NCBI GenBank assembly: GCA_035529435.1
Contig: DATKWS010000267.1
Span: 1 to 6,630, forward strand
Length of the DNA: 6,630 bases
DNA from: DATKWS01 sp035529435
Lineage (GTDB): Bacteria > Krumholzibacteriota > Krumholzibacteriia > Krumholzibacteriales > Krumholzibacteriaceae
Direction of reading: 5' to 3'
Shown: piece by piece, positions 1 through 5,745 of the stretch
How positions within the stretch are numbered: the first letter of the stretch is position 1
Layout of the letters: every line of letters begins with the position of its first letter
The notes under the pieces: model-generated
The model's database searches: none
Seen by the model: only the letters and a program-made list of their open reading frames with translations
What the model was told of the DNA's origin: nothing
Position numbers and translations under genes: made by a program

Positions 1-169
1 CCCGCAGTGCCAGACCGAGCTTCCCGCCGAGGCGCAGTTCTGCTCCTCCTGCGGACACCGGCTCGGCGCCACGCTGAACTGCACGCACTGCGGAACGAAA
101 CTCCCGCCGGGGACGAGGTTCTGTACGAACTGCGGCGAGAAGGTGGACGGAAACGGCGATGCAGGTTAG
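1..169 (+). CDS. C-terminal tail of a double zinc-ribbon protein (5' end outside window)
   Basis: Only the last 55 codons are visible (frame from base 2, stop TAG at 167-169). The tail contains two consecutive zinc ribbons. The first is PQC, a 10-residue knuckle, then CSSCG. The second is CTHCG, a similar spacer, then CTNCGEK. The lone base 1 (c) would fit the third base of a TGC Cys codon, completing CPQC as the first knuckle. This is the DZANK-like double zinc-ribbon type, expected to bind two Zn ions structurally. Such tails occur at the C-terminus of several unrelated proteins, including SPFH-domain (YdjI-like) proteins, but the main domain is not visible and its function cannot be stated. 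The reading frame overlaps the next gene by 11 nt, so the two are probably co-transcribed and translationally coupled. Confidence is high that this is coding and low for family. Confidence 0.85.
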   Translation, partial: PQCQTELPAEAQFCSSCGHRLGATLNCTHCGTKLPPGTRFCTNCGEKVDGNGDAG

Positions 170-863
170 TTGCAACCTCTGCGGAGGCGAAAACGAGATA
201 CAGCCGGGGCAGAAGATGCTCCTGTGCTCGTACTGCGGCTCCTCGCTGGCCGTCGACGGGCTGGACCGCCCGGAGCACCTGATCCTCCCCCACGAACGCA
301 ACGACCGGCATGCGGGCGAGGAGCTCTGCTCCTTCCTCCTCGCGAGGCGCATGCCGCGCCCGAAGGATATCAAGGTCGATTTCTCGTATACCCCCTTCCT
401 CGCCGTCGAGGACGAAAAAGGACGCACGGGCACGATCCCGGGATCGGCCGATCCGCCGGCCGGCGCAAGCACCCTGCCGTATCCACCGGCTGGGTGCTAC
501 CGTTTTTTCGATGAAGCGCTCGCCGGCGCGGAACGGATCGTGCCGGTCGAAAGGACCGAAAACGGTACCACCCACATTCTCCACATCCCGGTATACCGCG
601 TGCGTTACGCTGCTGCGGGCGGGTCATGGCAGGCGACGGTGATCGGGGAGAGCTGGCAGGTACATGCCGACGAGTACCCACCGGAGCAGCCTTCAATAGT
701 GAACATGCAGAATGTGCTGATCGCGGCGGGAATTCTCGCCGCGTATCTCTTCATCGGAAAACTGGGGCACGGCTGGCTGTCACGATTCGTCGTGACCTTC
801 GCGGCGGCGGCCATGGGATATGTCTTCCTGGCGTTGAAACGGAAGGTGACGGAGAAGCGATGA
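159..863 (+). CDS. Zinc-ribbon membrane protein, two C-terminal TM segments
   Basis: This is a 234-residue protein of unknown function. It has an N-terminal zinc ribbon (CNLC at 5-8, CSYCG at 23-27) and a soluble middle of about 150 residues. Two hydrophobic helices near residues 185-201 and 208-226 follow, then a basic tail (KRKVTEKR). This predicts a membrane-anchored protein whose ribbon and middle domain face the same side as the N-terminus. A strand-like motif HIPVYRVRY (142-150) has a counterpart, YYPVYFIRY, in the next gene, and both precede the membrane segments, so the two are probably distant paralogues. ATG 159 is chosen because it begins just before the first CxxC. Its Shine-Dalgarno is weak, consistent with coupling to the overlapping upstream gene. 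The stop overlaps the next start as ATGA. The architecture resembles Bacillus YdjG/YdjH-type zinc-ribbon membrane proteins, but this is by layout only. Confidence 0.85.
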   Translation: MQVSCNLCGGENEIQPGQKMLLCSYCGSSLAVDGLDRPEHLILPHERNDRHAGEELCSFLLARRMPRPKDIKVDFSYTPFLAVEDEKGRTGTIPGSADPPAGASTLPYPPAGCYRFFDEALAGAERIVPVERTENGTTHILHIPVYRVRYAAAGGSWQATVIGESWQVHADEYPPEQPSIVNMQNVLIAAGILAAYLFIGKLGHGWLSRFVVTFAAAAMGYVFLALKRKVTEKR

Positions 864-1978
864 CGGACGGCACGAATCGCAACGATCGCGCGGGCGCCTG
901 CATCGAGGAAATGCAGACAGCCCCGGAGACCGGCGAGACCGGCGGCGGCGCGGCGTTCGCGGACCCCGAAACCACCGGCGCGGCGCAGGGTACCGAGACG
1001 CCCGCCGGACCGGTCGAAACGTTCGGTGTCACCTGCCCCCTCTGCGGCGGATCGCTCCGTGTTCACGAAGGTGAACGGAGCATCGCCTGCGAATACTGCG
1101 GATCGGGTCTCGTCGTCACACGGCCGCACGGCGTACGCAGCTTCATGGTGCAGCCGAGAATCACGCCGGGCAAGGCCCGTATCACGGCGCTCCATCGCCT
1201 CGCCGCGGAGACCGGGGGGCGCGTCAAGGCGCGTCACGCGTCGATCGTCGATATCAAGCTGATACACGTTCCGTTCTGGCGAATGCACGGGCGGCTGATG
1301 GGATGGGTGTGCGGCGATACGATCACGATGCGGGAGGTCGATATCCCCGTGCCCGGCACGCAGAGCGAACGTACCGTGAAGACGGTGCGGGAGGAGCGTC
1401 ACCCGTTCGCCAGGCTCGTCTTCAAGCGCGTCGACTGGAGCACGCCGGCATGCACCCTCAGGGCCCTGGGGCTCCAGGGCATATCGCTCAAGACACGGAT
1501 GCTCCACTGGGACATCTTCGATCACGAGCTGAGGAGCGATCACCAGTTCGCCCTCCCGATGAAATCGGCACGGCAGGCACGCGGGGATGCATTCAAGTAC
1601 CTCACGAGGATTGCAGCACCGGCCCATTCACGCGTGCGCGCCAGCAGGTTCCATCTGGCTGACAGCACCCTCTCCCTCTACTACTACCCCGTCTACTTCA
1701 TTCGCTACCGGCACGCGGGGAGGATCTACACGATCACGATCGATGGAAGCGACGGGCGGGTCGTCCATGGAGAAACCCCCCGGCGCAGGGCGGCGAGCCT
1801 CAAGGCGATGTTCTTCGTCCCCGCGGCGATCGCGTTTCTCGCGCAGACGTTCCTGCCGCTCATCCTCGTCGCCGCCGGGGTGCTCTACGTCTTCGACGCC
1901 GTGCAGACACAGGGATTCCTGCCGCCGCACCGCTGGCTCGCGGCGCGGCTCGACAGGTGGTTCGGGGGTGATTGGTAA
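860..1978 (+). CDS. Zinc-ribbon membrane protein, paralogue of the preceding gene
   Basis: This is a 372-residue protein of unknown function. Residues 1-55 are a low-complexity stretch rich in Gly, Thr, Glu and Pro. A zinc ribbon follows (CPLCGG at 59-64, CEYCGSG at 77-83), closely matching the ribbon of the upstream protein. A large soluble middle region contains HVPFW (136-140) and YYPVYFIRY (275-283). A hydrophobic stretch at about 316-346 (one long helix or a tight hairpin) precedes a Trp- and Arg-containing tail ending GGDW. The reading frame is open further upstream (an ATG at 626), but ATG 860 is preferred: it forms ATGA with the previous stop, has GGAG at 851-854 five bases upstream, and avoids a long overlap. 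The context suggests co-expression with its neighbours and a membrane-associated, zinc-stabilised role. No catalytic motif was recognised. Confidence 0.85.
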   Translation: MTDGTNRNDRAGACIEEMQTAPETGETGGGAAFADPETTGAAQGTETPAGPVETFGVTCPLCGGSLRVHEGERSIACEYCGSGLVVTRPHGVRSFMVQPRITPGKARITALHRLAAETGGRVKARHASIVDIKLIHVPFWRMHGRLMGWVCGDTITMREVDIPVPGTQSERTVKTVREERHPFARLVFKRVDWSTPACTLRALGLQGISLKTRMLHWDIFDHELRSDHQFALPMKSARQARGDAFKYLTRIAAPAHSRVRASRFHLADSTLSLYYYPVYFIRYRHAGRIYTITIDGSDGRVVHGETPRRRAASLKAMFFVPAAIAFLAQTFLPLILVAAGVLYVFDAVQTQGFLPPHRWLAARLDRWFGGDW

Positions 1979-1979
1979 G

Positions 1980-2816
1980 ATGAAGGAAACGTTCCGCGTC
2001 ATGCCGCTCACGTGCGATCACTGCGGACGGACGCTCCCCGTCATGGGTCAATACGTGACCTTCCAGTGCGGTACTTGCTTCCGGTACTGGGTGCTGACGC
2101 CCGACGGGCTGCGGACGATCACCGTCTACCGGGCCCTGCCGCCGGCCGAGATCGAGGACCCGGCGGTGCTTCCATTCTGGGTGATCGGTATAGACTGCTC
2201 CGATCTCCGCGCGCAGACGGAGCGCATACTCGGCGGCCTGCGGGAGACCACGCGGACGATCGCGACCGCTGAATTCGAGATGGAACAAGATCGATTCGAG
2301 GGATTCTTCACGGCCGACCCCGAGATCGCAGCGACAACGAAACGCGCGAATTTCCTCAGCGACGCGAGCCGCACGAAGAACGTTCCCCCCGCGGCCGAGA
2401 TCGAGCACCTCCTTCGCCGGCTCGAGGGCGACGGCACATTTCTCGTGTACGTCCCGGCGTTCCTCTCGATCAACACGTACGCATACCTCAAGGTGGGACG
2501 CCTCTTCACGCGGCTGCAGCCCGGGTACCGCATCGAGAAATCGAGCGGGCTGGGCAAACCCGTCCTCTGCGCACTGCAGGCCGACGAGGCAATCGCGCTG
2601 ATCGACTATATCTTCTTCGCCACCCTTCCCACCTCCATCCAGGAGAACGGCGATTTTCTCGAGCACATCCATCTGCGGCCCTCCCGCGAGCCGCGGTTGA
2701 TCGAGTTCCCATTCGAACGATGCGGTTCCTCGCTGGTGAGCTGCATCGGTGGATTCCAGATATCGATACGGCTCGTCGAGGGATTTCAAGCGCCGGATGC
2801 CGCGCCGGCCCGGTGA
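1980..2816 (+). CDS. Soluble zinc-ribbon protein, last gene of the operon
   Basis: This is a 278-residue protein of unknown function. An N-terminal zinc ribbon (CDHCG at 12-16, CGTC at 30-33) is followed by a mixed alpha/beta region. That region contains VLPFWVIGI (63-71) and FLVYVPAFLSIN (154-165), which align by eye with HVPFW and YYPVYF of the preceding protein, so it is probably a third, more diverged family member. Unlike its two neighbours it has no evident membrane segment or signal peptide, so a cytosolic location, or attachment through its partners, is inferred. ATG 1980 lies one base after the previous stop and has a GGGGGTGA ribosome site at 1964-1971. An in-frame GTG at 1968 is a less likely alternative. 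Additional Cys at 73, 197, 248 and 255 are not arranged as a second ribbon. Confidence 0.85.
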   Translation: MKETFRVMPLTCDHCGRTLPVMGQYVTFQCGTCFRYWVLTPDGLRTITVYRALPPAEIEDPAVLPFWVIGIDCSDLRAQTERILGGLRETTRTIATAEFEMEQDRFEGFFTADPEIAATTKRANFLSDASRTKNVPPAAEIEHLLRRLEGDGTFLVYVPAFLSINTYAYLKVGRLFTRLQPGYRIEKSSGLGKPVLCALQADEAIALIDYIFFATLPTSIQENGDFLEHIHLRPSREPRLIEFPFERCGSSLVSCIGGFQISIRLVEGFQAPDAAPAR

Positions 2817-2820
2817 GGTG

Positions 2821-2837
2821 CCCCGCGCCCGCCGGGG
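2821..2837 (+). other. Short GC stem-loop after the zinc-ribbon operon
   Basis: CCCCG (2821-2825) and CGGGG (2833-2837) can pair around a 7-nt loop, four bases after the operon's last stop codon. No T-run follows, so this is not a classical intrinsic terminator. It could protect the mRNA 3' end or be chance in GC-rich DNA. Confidence 0.25.
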
Positions 2838-2884
2838 CCGCGCAACCCGCTCCGGGATCAAACCGTACACAAACAGAACAGGCC

Positions 2885-2913
2885 TTGTAAATTCGGTGAA
2901 AACATGCAATAGT
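2885..2913 (+). promoter_or_regulatory. Possible promoter for the beta-barrel gene
   Basis: TTGTAA (2885-2890) and AATAGT (2908-2913) are 17 bp apart, and a TG dinucleotide at 2905-2906 forms an extended -10. Each hexamer matches the sigma-70 consensus at four of six positions. The site lies in the only AT-rich patch between the two operons, about 80 bp before the GTG start. An alternative -10, TACAAT at 2927-2932, lacks a good -35. The candidate overlaps the terminator hairpin, so both functions cannot be assigned confidently. Confidence 0.25.
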
Positions 2914-2927
2914 CTCACCGATTTTTT
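2893..2927 (+). terminator. Probable intrinsic terminator of the zinc-ribbon operon
   Basis: TCGGTGA (2893-2899) pairs perfectly with TCACCGA (2915-2921) around a 15-nt loop and is followed at once by six T (2922-2927). This is the stem plus U-tract arrangement of a Rho-independent terminator, 77 bp downstream of the last zinc-ribbon stop. The loop is longer than usual. The stem can be extended imperfectly by TTGTAA (2885-2890) with TTACAA (2926-2931). Confidence 0.45.
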
Positions 2928-2978
2928 ACAATCGGTTTCGTGGGATCGCCGTGAACGGTCGCCGTCACGGTACGTGGG

Positions 2979-2984
2979 AAGGAG
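2979..2984 (+). promoter_or_regulatory. Ribosome binding site deciding a GTG start
   Basis: AAGGAG sits six bases before GTG 2991. The following codons encode a textbook signal peptide, so this site fixes the non-ATG start of the beta-barrel gene. Confidence 0.8.
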
Positions 2985-2990
2985 AGAGAC

Positions 2991-3602
2991 GTGAAGCAGA
3001 GATACGTGGCCGTCGTGCTCGCGTTTTCATTCATGGTTCTTGCCGCCGCCTCGAGCGGCGGCGCGCAGACCTTTTTCGACGAAACGACCTGGAGCGTGGA
3101 CGGCGGGCTTTCGCTGCCGACGGGCGCCGCGGGGGACGCCGCCAACCTCGGATTCTGCGTCGGGTTCAACGGATTCTACCACTACAACGATTTCCTGCTC
3201 ATCGGGGCCCGCGTGGCCTACAACCGTTGGGGGGCCGACGAGGAACGGTGGGAAGAAACCGGGTTCGCCGCCGATGTCGACGGACACATGTCGAGCTTCG
3301 AGGTCGTGCCCCAGGTGCGGTACCTGATCATGCCGGACGGTACGCGGAGCCTGAACTTCTTCGGCCAGGCGGGACTCGGGATCTACCGGATCGCGACCGA
3401 TGTGAACGTCGATTTCAAGAGCGGGCCGATCACGAGCATCTCGGCGGAGGAGGCGAACTTCGAGCTCGGCCTCTGTTTCGGGGGCGGCATCACGCTCGAG
3501 AAGGGCGGCCTCAAGTACGAGATCCGGCCGATGTACCACATCGTCTTCACCGACGGGGATTCGTTCAACTACTTCGCGGTGACGGGCGGCATCGCGTTCT
3601 AG
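2991..3602 (+). CDS. Outer-membrane beta-barrel protein (OmpA/OprF-like barrel fold)
   Basis: This 203-residue protein starts at GTG and has a typical Sec signal peptide: MKQRY, a hydrophobic core at about 6-20, and a likely cleavage after GGA or GAQ near residues 25-26. The mature part shows alternating hydrophobic/polar strands with many aromatic and Gly residues (for example LGFCVGFNGFYHYN at 53-66 and LNFFGQAGLGIY at 121-132). It ends GGIAF, with the C-terminal Phe recognised by the BAM outer-membrane assembly machinery. Length and pattern fit a small eight-stranded barrel of the OMP_b-brl type. The function may be structural, adhesive or porin-like; no specific ligand can be inferred. 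It has no peptidoglycan-binding OmpA domain. It is probably the first gene of a unit with the phosphatase 35 bp or more downstream. Confidence 0.85.
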   Translation: MKQRYVAVVLAFSFMVLAAASSGGAQTFFDETTWSVDGGLSLPTGAAGDAANLGFCVGFNGFYHYNDFLLIGARVAYNRWGADEERWEETGFAADVDGHMSSFEVVPQVRYLIMPDGTRSLNFFGQAGLGIYRIATDVNVDFKSGPITSISAEEANFELGLCFGGGITLEKGGLKYEIRPMYHIVFTDGDSFNYFAVTGGIAF

Positions 3603-3626
3603 ATTCCCTTCAAGGCTGCGGGAATC
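3602..3626 (+). other. Stem-loop immediately after the beta-barrel gene
   Basis: GATTCCC (3602-3608) and GGGAATC (3620-3626) form a perfect 7-bp stem with an 11-nt loop, beginning at the last base of the stop codon. No T-run follows. It may stabilise the barrel mRNA, attenuate read-through into the phosphatase gene, or be a weak terminator. Confidence 0.35.
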
Positions 3627-3637
3627 GTCACGCTGGA

Positions 3638-4480
3638 GTGTTTCGGACAGGCGGCATTCTCATTATATGCAGATATTCGGCATACGCGATATGCATCGCC
3701 GCCATGCTGTCTTTCTGCATGGGTGCGACCGGCGGTTACGCGGACGTGCCGGACGGACCGGTGTCCGGTCCTCGAGGCGATTCCTCCGCCACCGCGGCCG
3801 ACGCACCGGCGGGCGATGAACGGGCTGCAGGCCGGCGCGAATTACCGGGCTCCGCCGTCACTCCCCCCGGCGAGTCGTCGCTCGAAGTGAGAATCTTCAG
3901 ATTCCTGAACCGTTCCCTCTCGAATCCGGTTCTCGACGCCATGATGCCCGTGTTTACCGATTTCAAGCGCTCGCGGGTCGCGGTCCTTGTCGTCTGGTCG
4001 CTGCTCGTCCTCTTCGGCGGTTCGAGGGGACGGTGGGCCGCCCTTATGTTGATACCGCTCATCGCCGCCTCCGATCAGATATCGAGCCACCTGCTGAAAC
4101 CGCTCGTACAGCGTATGCGCCCGTGCGAGGTCCTGGGGAGCGTGCATCTCTGGCACGGGCCGGAAGGCTGGCTGACGACACCGGCGGTCGTCGCGCGGAG
4201 TTACAAGTCGTCGTTCTCGTTCCCCTCGGGCCACGCGGCCAACATAACCGCATCGATGCTGTTCCTCGGCCTTGTATACCGGCGGTGGCTCGTCCCGCTC
4301 CTCGCCGTCGCCGTTGCCGTTTCGTACTCGCGCATCTACATCGGGGTTCACTGGCCGTCGGACGCGCTCGTGGGAATAGCGCTCGGCGGCGTCCTGGCGT
4401 GGCCCGCCTACCTCGCCCACAAAAGCTTGAGCGGAAAGAACGCTACACGACCAGCACCGGGCACACCGCCTTCTGGATGA
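3638..4480 (+). CDS. PAP2-family membrane phosphatase
   Basis: This protein is about 280 residues if it starts at GTG 3638. It carries the complete PAP2 acid-phosphatase signature: K-x6-RP (KPLVQRMRP, 154-162), PSGH (196-199) and SR-x5-H-x3-D (SRIYIGVHWPSD, 231-242). His199 and His238 are the expected proton donor and phospho-enzyme nucleophile. Several membrane helices are visible near 113-127, 134-148, 217-231 and 243-260. This family hydrolyses lipid phosphates such as undecaprenyl pyrophosphate, phosphatidic acid or lipid A phosphates; the substrate cannot be told from sequence. A signal-like hydrophobic segment (about 13-33) is followed by a 45-residue Pro/Ala/Gly-rich linker. The start is uncertain. 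GTG 3638 keeps the signal segment but lacks a well-spaced ribosome site. ATT 3656 has AGGCGG upstream. ATG 3704 would truncate the signal (258 residues). The 3' end overlaps the convergent stress-protein gene. Confidence 0.88.
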   Translation: MFRTGGILIICRYSAYAICIAAMLSFCMGATGGYADVPDGPVSGPRGDSSATAADAPAGDERAAGRRELPGSAVTPPGESSLEVRIFRFLNRSLSNPVLDAMMPVFTDFKRSRVAVLVVWSLLVLFGGSRGRWAALMLIPLIAASDQISSHLLKPLVQRMRPCEVLGSVHLWHGPEGWLTTPAVVARSYKSSFSFPSGHAANITASMLFLGLVYRRWLVPLLAVAVAVSYSRIYIGVHWPSDALVGIALGGVLAWPAYLAHKSLSGKNATRPAPGTPPSG

Positions 4481-5354
4481 CGCGTGCGGCGGTGCTTCCA
4501 AAGAGAAAATCACCGATGCCGTGCGAGCCGGCGGAACCCATTACGATGAGATCGATCTGCTCATCAGCCGCGAACGAGCGGATCAGGTCCTTTGCGCGTC
4601 CCTCATCGACCTCGTACCGCACATCGAAACCCTTCAGCTTGTCCCCGACGAGGTCCTCCATTTTGCGCCCCACGCGCTCGTGCAGCTTCGGGTCGAGCTG
4701 GAGAATGGACGTCACGCCGGAAGTATAGTAAATCGGCGGAATCTCTACGTCGACCGCATGAAAGACGATGATTTCGGGTTTCGCGATTTCGGCGATGTTC
4801 CTCAGCATATCGAGCGGCGCGACCGATTCCTCCGAGAAATCGACGGGAAAGAGAATCTTGCGAATGTGGACTTCGCCCGTCCCGGGATCGATGAACTCGT
4901 GCTCCGGCTGCTTGACGACGAGAACCGCGCAGGGGGAGTACCTGATCACGTTCTCCGTCACGCTCCCGAGAAGAACATGCTTGAGACCGCTCCTGCCGTG
5001 CGTCGACATCACGATGAGACCTATATCGCCCTCGTCCTTGATGAATTCGAGAATCGCCGCATGCGGCGATACCCCCTGGATGACCTCTTTCCTCACACTG
5101 ACACCAACCTCCCCCAGTTCCTCGATACAGACCTGGAGATCGCTGTCGGCGAGCTTGCTGACCTCCGCGCAGTACGACTGGAGCGCCGGGAAGTGGTGCT
5201 CCGGATCGTTGGGATCGTGTTCGTACAGAGTGACCGCGTGCAGCATGATGAGCTCCGCATCGAATATTTTCGCCATCTTGATCGCATATGGCAGCGCGTG
5301 ATTGGCCAGTTCCGAAAAATCCGTGGGAAACAGCACCTTCTTGATATCGGACAT
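4443..5354 (-). CDS. Tandem-domain universal stress protein (UspA family)
   Basis: This 303-residue cytosolic protein has two UspA domains (about 1-147 and 164-303). Each starts with the KxxLFPxDFS strand (Asp12, Asp172) typical of the fold. The second domain has the full nucleotide-binding motif G-x2-G-x9-G-S (Gly273, Gly276, Gly286, Ser287). In the first, the leading Gly is Ser117 (STHG, then G130-S131), a common variant. Such proteins bind ATP or related nucleotides and support survival under starvation, oxidative or energy stress; the exact target is unknown. ATG 5354 is supported by a GAGGGG ribosome site (top-strand 5361-5366) seven nt upstream and by the MSDIKKVLFP start typical of the family. 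It is transcribed toward the phosphatase gene and overlaps it by 38 bp at the 3' ends. It is probably monocistronic, expressed from the 5355-5632 gap. Confidence 0.95.
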   Translation of the reverse strand: MSDIKKVLFPTDFSELANHALPYAIKMAKIFDAELIMLHAVTLYEHDPNDPEHHFPALQSYCAEVSKLADSDLQVCIEELGEVGVSVRKEVIQGVSPHAAILEFIKDEGDIGLIVMSTHGRSGLKHVLLGSVTENVIRYSPCAVLVVKQPEHEFIDPGTGEVHIRKILFPVDFSEESVAPLDMLRNIAEIAKPEIIVFHAVDVEIPPIYYTSGVTSILQLDPKLHERVGRKMEDLVGDKLKGFDVRYEVDEGRAKDLIRSFAADEQIDLIVMGSAGSHGIGDFLFGSTAARVIQKAVCPVLVV

Positions 5355-5632
5355 TTCATCCCCCTCGACAGGTAATCACCGTTACATTTTCGATGGGTAT
5401 TTCGTACATCCCAACACCGGATGTGCCGGTGTCCCTGATGCTACGGTCATGCATTCCCCGGTGTCAAGGCGAAAGGCTTCGTTGCGTTTTTCCCTGTTGC
5501 AGTGACTCCCCGGGTGGATCGATGAAACGCCTCCCGCACCGATTGCATAATTCTCGCGGACGAATATCCTATTGCATAGCCGGATTTCATTTCATTATGC
5601 TATCGAGGCGTTTTTCATAACGGGAGCTCCGC
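5355..5632. other. Divergent intergenic region with small repeats
   Basis: No convincing protein gene lies in these 278 bases. The usp-proximal half has a perfect 7-bp hairpin (ACACCGG 5414-5420 with CCGGTGT 5426-5432) and a second copy of CCGGTGTC at 5458-5465. The other half is AT-richer and holds two ATTGCATA copies (5542-5549, 5571-5578) inside an inverted repeat, AAACGCCTC (5525-5533) with GAGGCGTTT (5605-5613). Only weak promoter matches are seen. One is TTGCAT (5572-5577) with TATGCT (5596-5601) on the + strand. The other is TTGGGA with GAAAAT on the - strand, in front of the stress-protein gene. Promoters and operators for both flanking genes are expected here. Confidence 0.5.
5525..5613. 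repeat. Inverted repeat enclosing two ATTGCATA direct repeats
   Basis: AAACGCCTC at 5525-5533 is the exact reverse complement of GAGGCGTTT at 5605-5613. Allowing a TT bulge, pairing extends to ATG (5522-5524) with CAT (5616-5618). The 71-nt interior contains ATTGCATA twice, 29 bp apart. It may be an operator cluster or a structured RNA. Confidence 0.35.
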
Positions 5633-5719
5633 ATGCAGCTCGAGATCCTGGCGCGGAAAAACATAAAGACACTGATCACGCTCGCCGCAGCGCTCGCCGC
5701 ATGGAGCGATCGATGCTGA
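5633..5719 (+). CDS. Possible small ORF, 28-residue hydrophobic peptide
   Basis: ATG 5633 is preceded by GGGAG (5622-5626) at good spacing and opens 28 codons ending TGA 5717-5719. The peptide begins MQLEILARKNIKTL, continues with an Ala/Leu-rich hydrophobic run and ends WSDRC. This resembles a small membrane peptide or an N-terminal signal fragment. It ends 26 bp before the hydrolase start. It may be a leader peptide, a small protein, a decayed signal sequence or chance; the only evidence is the ribosome site and the composition. Confidence 0.3.
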   Translation: MQLEILARKNIKTLITLAAALAAWSDRC

Positions 5720-5733
5720 ACAAAGATACTTGT

Positions 5734-5738
5734 GGAGG
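5734..5738 (+). promoter_or_regulatory. Ribosome binding site deciding a GTG start
   Basis: GGAGG lies seven bases before GTG 5746 but 13 before ATG 5752. GTG is therefore chosen as the hydrolase start over the in-frame ATG two codons later and the in-frame ATG at 5701. Confidence 0.8.
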
Positions 5739-5745
5739 AATCACC

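Noticed and set aside
626..859. Upstream ATG extending the second zinc-ribbon gene by 78 codons
   Set aside because: It would overlap the previous gene by over 230 bp, and the added residues resemble a shadow frame. ATG 860 has an ATGA coupling and a ribosome site.
605..1627. 340-codon open frame on the - strand
   Set aside because: It lies antisense to the zinc-ribbon genes, with an Arg/Pro/Gly-rich composition and no recognisable domain. It is a shadow of GC-rich coding DNA on the other strand.
1860..2918. 352-codon open frame on the - strand
   Set aside because: It is antisense to the third full zinc-ribbon gene, has no motif, and its composition is typical of a GC-rich shadow frame.
4521..5375. 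284-codon open frame on the + strand
   Set aside because: It is exactly opposite the well-supported universal stress protein; its Asp/Arg/Leu-rich translation has no domain.
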